A stretch of DNA of 64,000 nt from Misgurnus anguillicaudatus (GCF_027580225.2 NC_073351.2:3083001-3147000); one strand, 5' to 3'. Numbered from the stretch's first letter, positions 36,739 through 50,019 are shown. Numbers and translations are program-made. Notes: generated by a model from the letters alone, not told the origin.

Positions 36739-38320
36739 AAGCTCCACCGAGGTGGTGGTTGTAATTTGGGGAAGATTAACGGAGGAGTCGTTTCTGTCAT
36801 CTCCCTCTGCAAGGGTGATAATTTAGCATGCTTGTAATCATTTCTAAATAAGGTAATACTGGATATATCTATGGATGTCTCCAAGGATGTGTACATACAG
36901 TATGCCTTTGCAGCACTTTATCGCCTCAGTGTCATTATTTTACAATTCCAGTTTTTTTCCCATTGCATATTAACATATAATAACATATGTAATCTGTCCT
37001 TCCAGTAGGATCGTTGGAATGTCTTGCTGGTACTAATATTGAAATGTCTTGTTTTGGACTTTGATGCAAAAACTTTATCTGTAAGATAAAACAACAGCAG
37101 ACTACATTGTTATTGTTTGTTTTCATCCTTGGACTGTTTGCTTTTATTGTATAAAGCAAATTTATTTGTACAATTCTTTAGTCTAGATCCACCTAGTTGC
37201 TTACACTGTGAATACGTTATGTTATGTGTTTTTTGCTGACTGTTATGGCACTAAGAACTAAGTATCCTTGAGTATATCATAAATCAGTTGTTTGCATCTT
37301 AACTAATGCACCCTTATGCATGTTTCAAGTTGCATTTCCTTTAAAACGGCACTGGGTAGTGCTTGACTATGATTTGCGTTCTGTTCTGTACTGTACTGTA
37401 CTGAGTATTTGATTCAAATGGCAGATGTTTACATTTAAAAACCCTTTAATATTTAAGTATGGATAAGTTTCATAAAATATCTGTTAAGCCACTGTTATGT
37501 AGTGCATTTTCAGTATTGCGTTTAGCTATCTTCAGCTTTTTGTTGGTGCCTTAGTGTTCAGTAACAGATAAATATATGCTTTTGATCGCAATACTGAAAT
37601 ACAGTTGAACTGTTGTTTAATGAAAAACGAAAATCGCTTTCTATGTTAGAATTTTTTTGTGTATATTTATTTCATCTGTGTAAGTATGCAAAGTGTGATG
37701 TAAATGCACTAGCTACTTTACTACTCGTAGGAAGTACTGCACTAGATATCAAAGCCAGCTATTGCCTCTTTTTTTTATTGTGTATACATATATTTATGGT
37801 ATGATATTATGCAGTATTATAGCTAAAGGCCCCATTCGTGTGTATTCTTGTATTTAATGTATATGAAGGTTTTTTCAACATGTAGAATGTGATGCATTGT
37901 CTGTTTACTGTACGGCATTGCTTTGGCTGCTAAAACCTTTAGTGTTTGCATGCAGCACTCATGTTGGGGTACCAGGATAATTAACGGACATCTGGAGTAA
38001 ATCCTGCATAATAATGTAACGCTGAACTGTTATTTTATTTAGGTAATGATGATTTTTTTTTGTATTGAAAATATTGCTATAAACAACAAGTTTCTCTGTA
38101 AAGAGCACATGCTGTGCCAAGAATGTTGATTTTTTTTGCCAGGAAATGTATGCGTCTTGTTTAACTTGACATGGGACATTATAATTAAGTATAATAGTAA
38201 TAATTTATTACTGATATGTATGTTCTTTAGGGACTAGTTTATTATTTTAACCCTGACTACATGTTGTTTTGGATTTTCACTACAGTACATGCAAAATAAA
38301 TGGCAGTTCATTTTGTTGGT
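36739..38320 (+). other. atmin 3' UTR
   Basis: AT-rich sequence follows the stop codon with no coding signature. It ends near AATAAA at 38295-38300. The UTR extent is inferred from this first strong poly(A) signal. Confidence 0.6.
38295..38300 (+). promoter_or_regulatory. Probable atmin poly(A) signal
   Basis: Canonical AATAAA lies about 1.56 kb after the stop, followed 20-30 bases later by a TTTTGTTGGT-rich stretch. Confidence 0.55.
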
Positions 38321-39230
38321 CATTAAAAGTTTCGTAATGTCATTTTTATCTATTATTATGTTTTCATGATTCAAGAAGTAAGCACATTATGATATGAGAC
38401 AAAATTTTGCCAATCCTCAAAAAAGCGTCCTCAAATTTTATCAGAAATGGGCAATTTTTCTGTCACCCCAAACTGCTAAATTCAGTACTGAGAGATAGGG
38501 CCACATTTACCGTCACAATGGCGTCATCAGTGATCAAATATTGAAACATCCTAAATCACAATGAATTACAGTTTAAAGGTCAATATAAACAACGGTTATA
38601 TTAAAGTTAAGAGGATAAATGTCATACACTGCAAGAAAAAAATCCCAGGGTTAGTTCATTTTTGGACATTTTTTATACCTCAACACAACACAGTTTAATA
38701 CCTAATTCAAAATACAAGTGTAGCCTATTGCTTTTCTATGTTTGTTCTAAAATGTCTTTTCTAAAAATATTTTTTATTAAATGGCTTCATTGCATTTTTA
38801 ACGTTAGACTACAGTTCCCTGTTGCAGGGGTCCTGTTTGATAACCCGCACCTGCAGTGATTGACAAAACACCTGGCCCATATTCAATTTAATGCCATACT
38901 CATTCCCTTTGACACAAAGATGTTCACTCGCGGGTACCCGCCTCCGTGCAGCACTTGTCCCTGCTATTCCATCTGAAAACAGATTTAACACATTCAGGTG
39001 ATTCTCACATATCCAGATTTTTTTAAAAGCCCTTGAAGCCAATTTTTTGCACATAAAAGATTAAGGCCTGAATTACTATAACCATTATTTTTAGAGGATT
39101 TAAAACATATTTCCTTTAGAATTATTTACATTTTTTAGATTATCATTATTAAAAATTATCATTACCGCGTCACAAAATAGAACAGCAACTCATAGGCTAG
39201 GCTACTTTTTAATTAGTTGCTTATTATTTT
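38321..39230. other. Gene-free stretch downstream of atmin
   Basis: No exon, RNA gene or delimited repeat was recognised. Confidence 0.5.
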
Positions 39231-39618
39231 AAGGGGACATTTCAATAAATACACACTAAATATTTGGTGTTCCTAGAGTACATATGTGAAGTTTTAGCTT
39301 AAAATACCCCACACTGCCCTTTTAAATGCAAATGAGCTGATGACATGCAAACACTAATCGTCATAATGGTGGTTTGTTGAAATTGAAAATCAATTGTGCT
39401 ATCAACTATTTTCTCTCTTTCTCTGCACTAAATGGCAGTGCCTTGGTTGGAAAGGGGAGGTATTATTATAATAAGATCCTTCTCTTGCAGAGAATGGTTT
39501 ACCAAAACTAAGTTACTGGGTTGATCTTTTTCACATTTTCTAGGTTGGTAGAAGCACTGGGAACCCGATTATAGCACTTAAATGTGGAAAAAGTCAGATT
39601 TTCATGAAATGTCCCCTT
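39231..39618. mobile_element. MITE with AAGGGGACAT termini
   Basis: The left AAGGGGACATTTC and right GAAATGTCCCCTT are perfect inverted repeats. The interior is shared with 34670-34916. The flanking A/T bases leave the target duplication ambiguous. Confidence 0.85.
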
Positions 39619-40879
39619 TAAGTGAAACAGTTTGTGCAAGCTTATTTATTTTATTATTTTTTCTCCAATCAGAGACGTAATCATCATGTTCTGTTGATTT
39701 AATGCTATTTACGCATGAAACTGAACTCCTGGGGAAAATGATCATATTTAGGAGATTTATTTAAGAGATTAAATGTTGTGTTTAGGGTTAGGTTTGGGTG
39801 AAGGATTAGGATTAAACAGTGCTCATTCGGCAAAATTTCATTTGCTGTATCCCTTCTAGCCATTATCGCAAGCGTGGCGGGAATGTTTTTTTGGCATGGC
39901 TGCCAACATATAGCGGTAACACTTAAGTGATATTACTGAGTGCCATGTGTTGAAAAGTACACATATTATTAACAAATTAACAATTGTTTTACAAAGTATC
40001 TTACAAAGTAATGTTTTAAAACGTTTTAGAACCTAAATTAATATGTACCGTATATTTGTTGTGGAATATAACTTATTTTATAAAAATCCTATTAGCCAAT
40101 GGGGTGCCTGGCCCCCGCAAGCTCTGCCTATGAATAGCAGTCACAGTCTTCATTTATTCACCCGCTTATCTGTGGAATCTCTTGTATTGTCCGTTTGAGA
40201 TGAGAACATTGGCAGAAAAACTGATTGTAAGAGCTGGGTCCAGATCAATCTGACCGTTACCATCCCGTTCTTTACAAGGGGTTTTGTACATGTGGATCCC
40301 TAAATATTTTACTACGACCGTGGTTTTACTACAAATAAAACAGTAACTATAGTAAACCAACATGGTATTTGTTGTTAAACTGGTTAAACAAATTGAAATC
40401 AATCCACCTAAAAGCATATTTCACTATTACTATAAAAAAACTATAGGCGTAATTTATGGGTGGGATATGTCCCCAACACTTCATGCCAAAATTGATTATG
40501 CCCAAACCACTTTGCGCTAAAGAAGGAGAGGAGTGATCATGCATCAGGAGTTTGAGCATGTGCAAGAGGTGGAGGCGCAGAGAACTGACTGCTGATAGTG
40601 TTTGTTTTGTTTACAATTTGCCTTGACCCCTGTGACGTTGGGGTTAGGGACAGGGTTAAGGATTCAGTTTCGTTGTTGTTTTTTATGAGAATCGTACGAT
40701 TTTGCACGCTTAACTTTGTATGAATTGATACGAATTAGCCAACTCATGAAATATGTACGATTTCTCGTGAGATCAGTCATATGATAGGGACTTGACGACG
40801 AACCGGTAGGATATGCAGAACACCTAATCAGGGAGCGAATATGGGCAGCAATGCCTTCATTTATATTCTTTAACATAAG

Positions 40880-42380
40880 TCATGTTCGTCTTCACCAGGG
40901 ATGTCCAAGCTTGGTCCTGGAGGGCCGGTGTCCTACAGTGTTAAGCTGAAGCTTTCCTCAACACACATGCGTAGTGAGAGTAACTAAAAAGAGCCAGTGC
41001 ACATTGCATGCGGTATTTGCATCTGCCAGCCATGCCCCGCTGGTGGAGTATAAATAGGCGGCAGGTACAGCTCATCTTCAGGTTTCTGCTGAGGAGCCGA
41101 GCCAAAGAAAAGACCGGCCGCTGAGCAGCATGGTCTCTAACCATGGCGAGGGGACGTGACGTTTCTGTTCCCTTCCTTCAGGGAACATGCGTTACATCTT
41201 TAACCAAGACGTTCCCTTTCAGCCAGTCATTTTGATGTCATGTCGATGACTGACAAATCAAAGTGCCATGAGTGCTGCCCCTTCCAGTGCCTTGCGTAAG
41301 CCTCCCGGCCTATTAGAGGAACTAGGATCGGGGCTTACGTAGAGAGTCACTTTTGTTCCTGCACAACCCGCTCAGTGACACTTGTAATGCTGGGAAGCAT
41401 ACCTATTCCAGTGGTAAGGGGAATGCTGCAGAAGCCACATCCTCCTTACGGAGGTTTTTAGTGGGATGTACTATATGGAGCAACCGCATAGGGTTTTACT
41501 GCATATCAAAGTATCTGGGGTGGCTTCAATGAGACTCTTCAATAGCGAGCTCTGCCAGGGGAAACACAGGCTCAAGGCTATACTGCAGAAAAAATGGGAT
41601 CCACATGGATCGCTACATATGGATGTCAAGCCTAGCAAAAGGTTTTCAAGAATTCAACAAATTAAAGGCTGGCGCCAGACGCTCCGCCATGTCTGGCTGC
41701 CAACTTGTTGGAGGAAGTGGTAGAGTTTGCCAATATGGAACTTCTTGCATTGATCCAGCACCATTATAGCACTGCAAGCTGGCACACGAGTTGAGTCTTT
41801 CAGTGCTTTTACTTGTTTCAGGTGATTACACATTCAAAGGCTGTGTTGCCTTGCCCCCAGCTCCACAAATGTCACCTATCAAGGCGCTGCATGCCATGCC
41901 TAGGAGTAAGCAACACTTCCGGTGAAGTGCGCTCGCAACCTGAGCGGGCATGGCATTCCCTAAGCTTGGTAAAACAGGACAATAGTGTCCACCATAGTGC
42001 ACAGCAATGTGGGCGCGTAACCTCAATAGAGACGATAGTCCAAAATCTATATCGGTTGACAAATTTCTACCGGTTAATTATAACCACCGGTTTATCGCCA
42101 ATCATCACTACTGCTACTGACCAAACCACTCCAGAGCAGAGCTGAACCATCCTAACCACATATCTTTACATACCATCTGTCTAACAGCAGAGCCAGGTGA
42201 GTCCCACACACAATTACACTTTATGGAGAGCCCTGAACTGGGCACTTGCGCTCTTTCCATAGTGCCCTGGATCCACTCGCATGGGTGTCTGGAACCCTCT
42301 CTAGTGCCAGCCCGTCCTATTGGCTCCTTCACACTATCAGACTCAGCTATGCAAGGATTGCGGTCCTACTGGAAAAAAAT
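40880..42380 (+). repeat. Decayed retroelement-like region with a TATA box
   Basis: A hAT-like end CAGGGATGTCCAAGCTTGG occurs near 40899. Then a strong TATAAATA (41049-41056) is followed by a GC-richer leader-like stretch and a TTCCCTTCCTTCAGGGAACA hairpin. The latter blocks resemble a repeat common in cyprinids that I associate with LTR elements. No frame with a domain is found. Borders are approximate. Confidence 0.4.
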
Positions 42381-43074
42381 CTACTTTTAAAAATCACCTG
42401 TCTCACTCTCTTTTTCTGCACTGTATGAATAAGTTCACAGTGTTATAATTTTACTGATATGTAGGTATATTGCCCTCTCCAACAATATTAATCCAGGCTG
42501 GTACAGCATTGCCTTTTGAAGAAAGAACTTGGAGCTCTTTCTTTAAAAGGCTCTGGGATTAATGTATATTGCCTTTCATTTTTGCTTCAGTGTGTTTTCT
42601 GCTTCACGTTCCTATTCATTGCAGATGCAAAAGCAATCCATCACAAGTTTAAGTGATGGATTGCCACGCTCTTCATAAGACACCCTGGACACAGGCATAT
42701 TGTATCCTCTTACCAACGTCAACTGACAGCCTGAGCTGAATGGCGGATACACAGAGAGTGAATTAAAGCCTGATGGATATCAAAAGCTGCAAAAGGCTGT
42801 AATAACCCATGCAAAGGGCAGCATGTGTGTCAAACAGAAGAAATGTTGAAATGCAACTTCATTTTTTTCTTCTCTTTGTAAGAAAAATATTAGTTGTTTT
42901 AGCTTCAGGCATATGTTGGTAATTCATGATTATCAAAGCACAAGAACAGGTGGACAACATTGTGACTGAACGGCTATAAACAATGTTTTTACAACAGAGA
43001 GGCCTCAAATTAAAACTTTTTTTACTTGTGTGATTGCTCTGTACCGTGCCCTGGTATGGTTTGGTTAATCAGGC
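42381..43074. other. Gene-free stretch
   Basis: AT-rich sequence without a recognised exon or bounded repeat. Confidence 0.45.
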
Positions 43075-43323
43075 CCTGGCCGGCTTTTAACAGACCTATG
43101 GCCATCCAAAGCACTTTACAATTTGCCTCACATTCACTCCCTCATTCATACATCAACGGCAGTGTCAGACATGCAAGGCGCCATCCATCTCGTCAGGAGC
43201 AGCTGGGGTTAGATATATTGCTCATGGACACCTCGACACTTGGTCCAGTGGAGCCGGGGATTGAACCACCAACCTTCCGGTTTGTAGACAACCTACATGA
43301 ACCACTGAGCCACTGCCGCCCCC
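43075..43323 (-). mobile_element. tRNA-derived SINE
   Basis: On the minus strand a tRNA-like head shows box A TGGCTCAGTGG (43302-43312) and box B GGTTCAATCCC (43257-43267), correctly spaced. The body is followed by a tail containing TTGTAAAGTGCTTTGGATGG, typical of fish SINEs. It is not a functional tRNA, because the acceptor and anticodon arms are not intact. Confidence 0.75.
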
Positions 43324-43618
43324 AGCTATATTCTATAGTGTGCTATCTCTTAACCTACCAATTTAAAGGCAAAGTGACACATGGGACAATTTATGGTAAC
43401 ACATACTTGGAAAGTGACTTCTGCATTTAACCTGGTCTTGCGTAGGTACATTCAGTGCCTGGGGACCATGGCCGGCATGAATGGCCAAGGACAGCTCAAG
43501 AGGCCATTTGACTGACATGTAAAGCCAATCACATTCCCTTTTATGTCGCTTTATGTTTAGGGGTGAGAAATGTCTTCACAATAACAGACCAGTGTGAAAA
43601 CAAGTAAATCATTCATTC

Positions 43619-43642
43619 ATAACAACAACAACAACAACAACA
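43619..43642. repeat. (AAC)n microsatellite
   Basis: About eight perfect AAC units. Confidence 0.9.
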
Positions 43643-44671
43643 GCAAACACGTAAACATCTCTCTTTTATATTCCACTAGACAACTAAGGCTGAGACTAGA
43701 CTTAACCCATCCCATTGAGTAGTGAACACACACACACCTGGAGCGGTGGGCACCTATCTTTGCAGTGTCGGGGGAGCAATTTGTATATTTGATAAGACAC
43801 AGGATACAACAGCTACAGTTTATTAAAAAATGCAAACATTCCAAATCTTTCTAGTACAACTGACACAAAAGCGATCTCTTAAATCTATGCACTAACACAT
43901 TAGGTGTGTTTGATGCGATGTCGCAAGAACCGACAGGTGAATGACAAGAGTGATATTGACCGAATGCTCGGGGCTCGTGTTCATCAAATACTTTCTAAAT
44001 CCCGGCCTCAGGCTCTTCAGAAATACTGCACAATCCTTTAAACCTTTTCAGCAAAGTCCTCTAAGTGACAGAAGAAGAATTGAATAAATGACAGTGGGTT
44101 TTGCAGTGACAGACAGTCAAATTTGTTAAATGCCAATGAAATGACTGAAGTAACATTTGTGAAAATAAGACTTCAATAATAACCTTTAAAGTAAAATGAC
44201 TGAACCTAAACATAAGAGCGTAATAAAAAAGCCCATTTACAAGTGCATGTATGTATTCAGTATCTCAGATTTTTCCTATAAACATGAAATTTTGATATAT
44301 TTTAGAGAAGTCAACAGTGGTGGCCGGTGACTGCTTTTTAAGAGGGCACAATGCGAAACTTGTCACAACATGTATTTAGCTCATTATGTGTGTGGTTCGT
44401 CATATCAAAATATGTGTTTTGCATGCCATGTAAGTTAAGATGCACCACGTGTGATATAAAAATATGAGACTACTAAAGGGTTTATGATAAAAGAAACACG
44501 TTTGCCAGATTTATCGCTTAATCTCTTGTGTAATCAGAGTTTACTGTTAAGCGAGTATTTTGTGAACACAAGCGTCTCTTTAACTATAAATCCTTTTGAC
44601 GTGTGTGCAGGAGGCTCGTATTTTGTCAAGAGGCATGATGCACATGGTTCACATGAAAATTAAATAACTTT

Positions 44672-45110
44672 AATTGTCAAAATAGCTGGCAACAAAAGTG
44701 AGTACACCTTGATTGATAATGTATATCGTTTAACCATGCAAAGCCATGCCCTATTTATCATCTTTATGTTTTAATCTGCTTGACAGGACCATACAAATGT
44801 ATGTATCTTGTATTACAGTAGTTAAAATTTGATGCTTTGAGTGCAATTCTCTCATAATAACCACTGGATGTTGAACATGGCACCTCATGGCAAAGAACGC
44901 TCTGAGGATTTGATTTGTTGTTTTCCACAAAGATGGCCGAGGTGAAGATCAGTGACACCCTGACACTGAGTTACAGTACAGTGTTGGCCAAGATCACACA
45001 GAGGTTTTCTAAGACTCGATCAAAGAAGCTGAGTATGTGTGCTGTGCATCAGGTGCAGAAGCTGGCTTTAAAACAGGCACATGAGAGTTGACGACACCGA
45101 TTTAGACTAT
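44672..45110 (+). pseudogene. Tc1-like transposon 5' fragment, degraded transposase
   Basis: A terminal segment with GCAACAAAAGTGAGTACACC is followed by remnants of a Tc1 transposase N-terminus: MAPHGKERSEDL at 44877, then in shifted frames a helix-turn-helix-like STVLAKITQRF and a KKLS stretch. Stops and frameshifts occur within 70 bases of the start. The catalytic DDE part is absent. Confidence 0.8.
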
Positions 45111-46306
45111 ACATTTCACACTGCAACAAGTCGGTTTGCATGGCAAATTAATCCAAATTAATCATTGTTAAAGGAATATTAGTAAACAGGTAGTGCTTTA
45201 AAGAAATGATGATTTTTTTTAAGATGAAGGTAACTTTGTACAGCACTGCTCATATTATTTCCTCCCTAAGATGAATTGCTTTGTTGTTTTCCTGACCATT
45301 TTGAAAATCACCTTTGATAAGAGTGTCTGGCAAATAGATAAATAGGCGTGGAATATGTGAAATATCCACTAATTGTGCCTGTTATCCATGTAAAACCACT
45401 AGATGGCACTATGTTAAGTGATATAACAAAGAGAAAGAAAACATGATGAAGTATTATTTAAAACACAGACATGTTGAGATTGTATGGAGAAGTATTTTAT
45501 TTAGATCATAAAAGGGTAATATAATTAAAAGTAAAGTTATTTTAAATGCGGAAATGGCTTTTCTGTCCTCATTTAGCTTATCTTGTGCTGACCTGAACTC
45601 CATCTTGCAAAAGCATACAGATATACTTCAAAACAATTACAAACATTAAGGATAATCCCTTATTTCTTACAGCAGTTTTTTTATATGGTTAAACAAATAA
45701 TAATACCATGCAGTAAACTGTATCAATATGTGGCAATATTGTATTTAAAGATGCACTATTTTTATTTCCCAGTATTTCAATGTGAACAAGCTGTGTTATC
45801 TTCATGAACATCAAACTGTTATATTGGGGAATTTTTACACAATTATTAAGCATAAATAACCAAATCAGTACATGACAAGCATGAGTTTTCACTTATTCAT
45901 TTAGCTGACACTTTTATCCAAAGCGACTTACAATTGCTATATATATATATATATATGTCAGAGGTCGCACACCTCTTGACTGGGGGTTAAGTGTCTTTTG
46001 TTTAGGGACACAATGATGTGACACAGTGGATTCAAACCGGGTCTCTCACACAATTGCTTATTAATTTTATTACGTCTAAGCATTAAGATTATAATTCAAT
46101 TAAATTTTATTTATATAGGGCATTTCACAATTGTTCATTGTTCCAAAGTTGTTTTACATGAAATAGAAACAAAAACACAGCACAGCAGAGAACAACAAAA
46201 GCAGTTTTTAAATATAATTAAGGATGGAGAATTTGAAGTCAGTTATTCAAATGTATTTCCTTATTTAAAAGAAATACTCCATTCCAAACTATATTATGAA
46301 CATTTA
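45111..46306. other. Gene-free stretch with short (TA)n tract
   Basis: It contains a (TA)n microsatellite near 45939-45956 and AT-rich DNA. Nothing coding was recognised. Confidence 0.5.
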
Positions 46307-46545
46307 GGGGCGGTTTCCCGGACCAGGATTAGCTTAATGCAGGACTAGGCCTTAGTTTAATTAGGAAATATAACTAGTTTTAACAAACATGCCTTACTAA
46401 AAACATTACCTGTGTGCATTTTGAGGTAAAGCAAAGGGCACTGATGTATTTTAAGATATGTAAGTGCAAGTTGTTTTCAGTTTGGACAGCTCTTAAAAGT
46501 GTTTAAGTCAAGGACTAGTCTAATCCCTGTCCGGGAATCCGCTCC
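46307..46545. mobile_element. GGTTTCCCGG MITE, copy 2
   Basis: It runs from GGGGCGGTTTCCCGGACCAG to TGTCCGGGAATCCGCTCC, with the same interior as copies 1 and 3. No clean target duplication is seen. Confidence 0.88.
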
Positions 46546-47493
46546 TAGTCTAGGACAGAGTACATGGAGGTATTCAAATTTGTTACTGTTTCCTTAAGGA
46601 GGTTCAACCAACTCTGAGTTGACTTACTCTGAGATGAGAAACTCTGTGTCGATTGAACTAACTAATTTCAGCTGTTCTGTACCCGAAAACTCAAAGTAGT
46701 CTGACTCTATAAGCGTGTGCACCGCCACTATGAAAAGCCATCATCAATGGAGCTAAGATATTACGATTCACCATGCCAACAGCTTGTGAATCAGATACTT
46801 TTAACTAAAACTAGAAGTGCTACTGCAAGTGTACAGGAACTAAGAGCATATAATATAAAAAAGAGGAGTTGTGGGAAATGGCTGCTTGAGTAAATGCATA
46901 CGTTTAATTTTTCATCACTGTTATAATATCAGAAGCAAATAAACTGAGAACTGTAAGTTATTGAATTATATATTCATTTTCATGCAGATGGACAAAAAGA
47001 CCATGAAAGCAGCTAAAAATTAGGCATATAAGACTTAAAAGACTATCTGACTTTACTAATGTTTGACGATATTAAAACCAAATGCCAAGCCAGTATTCGA
47101 ACTCAGGTCATGGAAAGTATGTCTGCCTTGCCCACTGCGCACAGCACTACCCACTACATGAAGGACTCTGATGACAGAATTCGTAAGAAACATAAAGGCA
47201 ACTGTTCAGATCACGGCCACAAAGGCTGATATTAGTCATGCAATCACTGTTGATATATTTAAAGGCCACTTCACACTGGTGAAATAAATGCACGTGGATA
47301 TATATCCTCTTCCAACAAATTAATGCAATATCATCATCTACACTTAGGATGCTCTATAAAAATACATAACATTTTAGTCACTGATGGTCTCGGCACCTAA
47401 GTATATCAAACTGGCTTTACATACAAGTCATTTCAATCTACTGTTTTACATTTTTTTGTTAAAATCTTAGTGTAATACATAAAACATATAATA

Positions 47494-47733
47494 GGGGCGG
47501 TTTCCCGGACAGAGATTAGCTTAATCCAGGACTAGGCTTTAGTTTAATTAGGAAATATAACTAGTTTGAACAAACATACCTAACTAAAAACATTACCTGT
47601 GTGCATTTTGAAGCAAAACAAAAGAACACTGATGTATTTTAAGATATGTCAGTGCAAGTTGTTTTCAGTTTGGACAGCTCTTAAAAATGTTTTAGTCTAG
47701 GACTAGTCTAATCCCTGTCCGGGAAACTGCCCC
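47494..47733. mobile_element. GGTTTCCCGG MITE, copy 3 (best-preserved ends)
   Basis: GGGGCGGTTTCCCGGACAGA at the left and CTGTCCGGGAAACTGCCCC at the right are nearly perfect inverted repeats. ATA flanks both sides, a possible 3-bp target duplication. Confidence 0.9.
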
Positions 47734-48296
47734 ATAAAGTAGTAAGTTAAAATGACTTGCACTGCACTTTGTTTATAACCTAAAGACAGCTAAAAATGTT
47801 TTACAGTGTACATAATACAAATGTGCACAATGAATGAATGAACTAAATGAACTAAACACAGCTACTCATTTAAAAATGGGAGGAGACGTAAGAAACTGTT
47901 GAGTTTACAGAATAAAACCTGCTCCCGAAGTCCCAACTCTGAGGGTAAGTTACCTTTCCTTCTAAAACAGGCTTGACTTACCTCGCAGTCTTGTGTTTAA
48001 CCTACCTCCCATTCTGAAACAGAAAACACAGAGTTTTCTTCATTTTAGGGTTAACATACTCAGAGTTTTCACTTAACCTTCTTTCTGAAACGGGCTCCAC
48101 TTCTCTGACAGTTAACGATATGGCAGCATAAGGAATCAGGCAGAATGGTGGTGGGATGAGAATCACACCAAACTGGAACTGAGCCTGTCTGCTTCAGATG
48201 TCCTCGGTGAACTGAAGACGAGACAGGGAAAAAAACAAGGTTCAATTAGCATAGAGGCTGCTCACATGTAATGGTAAAGGCATACAGTCATGCATT
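47734..48296. other. Gene-free stretch
   Basis: No gene is supported. A polypyrimidine/AG followed by five codons and a stop on the minus strand near 48215 was considered and set aside. Confidence 0.4.
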
Positions 48297-48477
48297 GGTC
48301 ACCAACCCTGTTCCTGGAGACCTTCTTGTATAATTTAGATCCAACCCTGCTTCAGCACACCCGCCTCTAATTTTAAGGTAGCTGTGAAAAGCTTGATTAG
48401 CAGGTTCAGAAGAATTTGATTGGGGTCAGAGGTAACCTCTGCAGGAAAGTAGATCTGCAGGAACAGAGTTAGTGACC
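48297..48477. mobile_element. Short MITE (GGTCACCAACCCTGTTCCTGG ends)
   Basis: The left terminus is mirrored by CAGGAACAGAGTTAGTGACCA at the right. The element is 181 bp and non-coding. Confidence 0.78.
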
Positions 48478-48938
48478 ACTTGTATAATGGATGTGTGTGT
48501 GTGTGTGCTCGTTTCTTACTGTGTTAGTATGTTTAGAAGCTGAATTATGAAACACAGTGCCATCTAATTCAATTTCAGTCTTTAACATTGTAAACAGTGT
48601 AAAAGCATGTCTGTGGAAGAAGCTTAAGCCTTGGCTAATTTACTGAAGTGTGCATTGGGTGTTCTCTAACAAAGGGGATGGTCCATTGTTTTTGTCATAA
48701 GCTATGTAAAGAAATGCAGGCTTTCTGGGGAACACTGTCTTGTGTTATTATCTTTACTGCCATTGTCTGCTTAGATTTCCCCGATGCACAGTTTTTTTCC
48801 TTGAGGAACAGAAGGTTGGGGAGAGGAAACAGAGACAGAGGAAGATATTAAGAGTACAATGTAAAGGGGTTGGAGCTAAACTCTGTATGGCAGTGACCCT
48901 TCAGGACTGGCATTGAATAGCCCTGCTTTACAGTATAC

Positions 48939-49163
48939 CAGTGTTTCCCAACCCAGGCCTATGTGGCACCCATCCCAGAATGTTTTAAATGTCTCCCTAT
49001 ATAAAACACCTGCTTTAACTCATAATCTTGTTAGTGTGTTAATCAGGAAGACATCTCCATCATTTTGGGAGGAAGCTGATGAGCTGAATTAGGCGTTTCA
49101 TATAAAGAAAGATCTAAATCATCCTGGGAGGGGAGCCACTTAGGACTGGGTTGGGAAACAATG
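48939..49163. mobile_element. hAT-type MITE, relative of 2149-2361
   Basis: It starts CAGTGTTTCCCAACCCAGG and ends GGTTGGGAAACAATG. The flanks CAGTATAC (48931-48938) and CACTATAC (49164-49171) match at 7 of 8 positions. It is more diverged than the copy near 2.2 kb. Confidence 0.85.
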
Positions 49164-49397
49164 CACTATACTATTCCCTCAACAGGACTTTATACACTGA
49201 TGAACACACTTTGCCTGAGTGAGAAAGACAGTGTGATAGAGAATATCAGAATATCATCTGAAAATGCCATGGAAGTGAAAGGGTGCTTCAAATAAATAAG
49301 TAAATGATAGTGTATACATTATCACAATGAGGATAATGTAATGAGTATTGACATCCATGTCCAGGATCTAGTGAGCGACCCATTGTTGTTGTAAAAG

Positions 49398-49873
49398 TGT
49401 AACGGGTGGTGTGCTTTAAAGAAAGCTATGAAGAGGAGAATCCATGTGCTAAAGGTGTTTATTAGTAAAATCCCAAAAAGGGCCAGCAAACATATCCAAA
49501 CAGGGTAATCCACAATCGTAATCCAGAGACAGGCAAAATATATCAGGGCAGGCGGCAAACAGGCATTAAATCCAAAATACAGGCAGAAGTCAAACACAGG
49601 CAGATGCAGGTAACAGGGTAACAGATAAACAGAATAACAGAATAACAGAATCAGAATCAGAATACAGGCAGATACAAACAGGATGGCGATGTAATAATCA
49701 GCCAGGAGCAGGTGAACAGGATGTGACTTATATACAGACAGACAGGAAGTGTGAACTGTGACATGGCATGATGAATATCAAAATAAAAGTCAGAACAGAG
49801 CAGGGTATCAAAATAAAAGTCCAAAATACAAAAATACACAGAACACAAGTAAACACAGAACAAAACCATTACA
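49398..49873 (-). repeat. 3' LTR of the gag-only element
   Basis: 476 bases long. On the minus strand it starts TGTAATGGTTTTGTTCTG and ends CCACCCGTTACA. A poly(A) signal AATAAA on the minus strand occupies 49458-49463, and a TATATAAG box lies at 49727-49734. Confidence 0.92.
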
Positions 49874-49876
49874 GAA

Positions 49877-49886
49877 CCCCCCCTCT
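49877..49886 (-). promoter_or_regulatory. Polypurine tract of the gag-only element
   Basis: AGAGGGGGGG on the minus strand, three bases upstream of the 3' LTR, in the expected place for plus-strand priming of an LTR element. Confidence 0.75.
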
Positions 49887-50019
49887 AAAGGGCGACTCCC
49901 GGAGCCCAACATACAAAACATACAGTCCAATAGAGGGTGGGCGGGCGGGCCAGGACCTCTTGGTGAAGGCAGGGCAGTTCAGGAGAGGTCCTGGGTCATA
50001 TGGCCAGGATGGTCCAGGA

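Noticed and set aside
43075..43323. Functional tRNA gene
   Set aside because: A and B boxes are present, but the cloverleaf arms are not intact and the sequence continues into a SINE body.
48200..48235. Terminal exon of a minus-strand gene (polypyrimidine tract, AG, five codons, stop)
   Set aside because: It is only five codons long with no upstream exon found. Such a signal is expected by chance.
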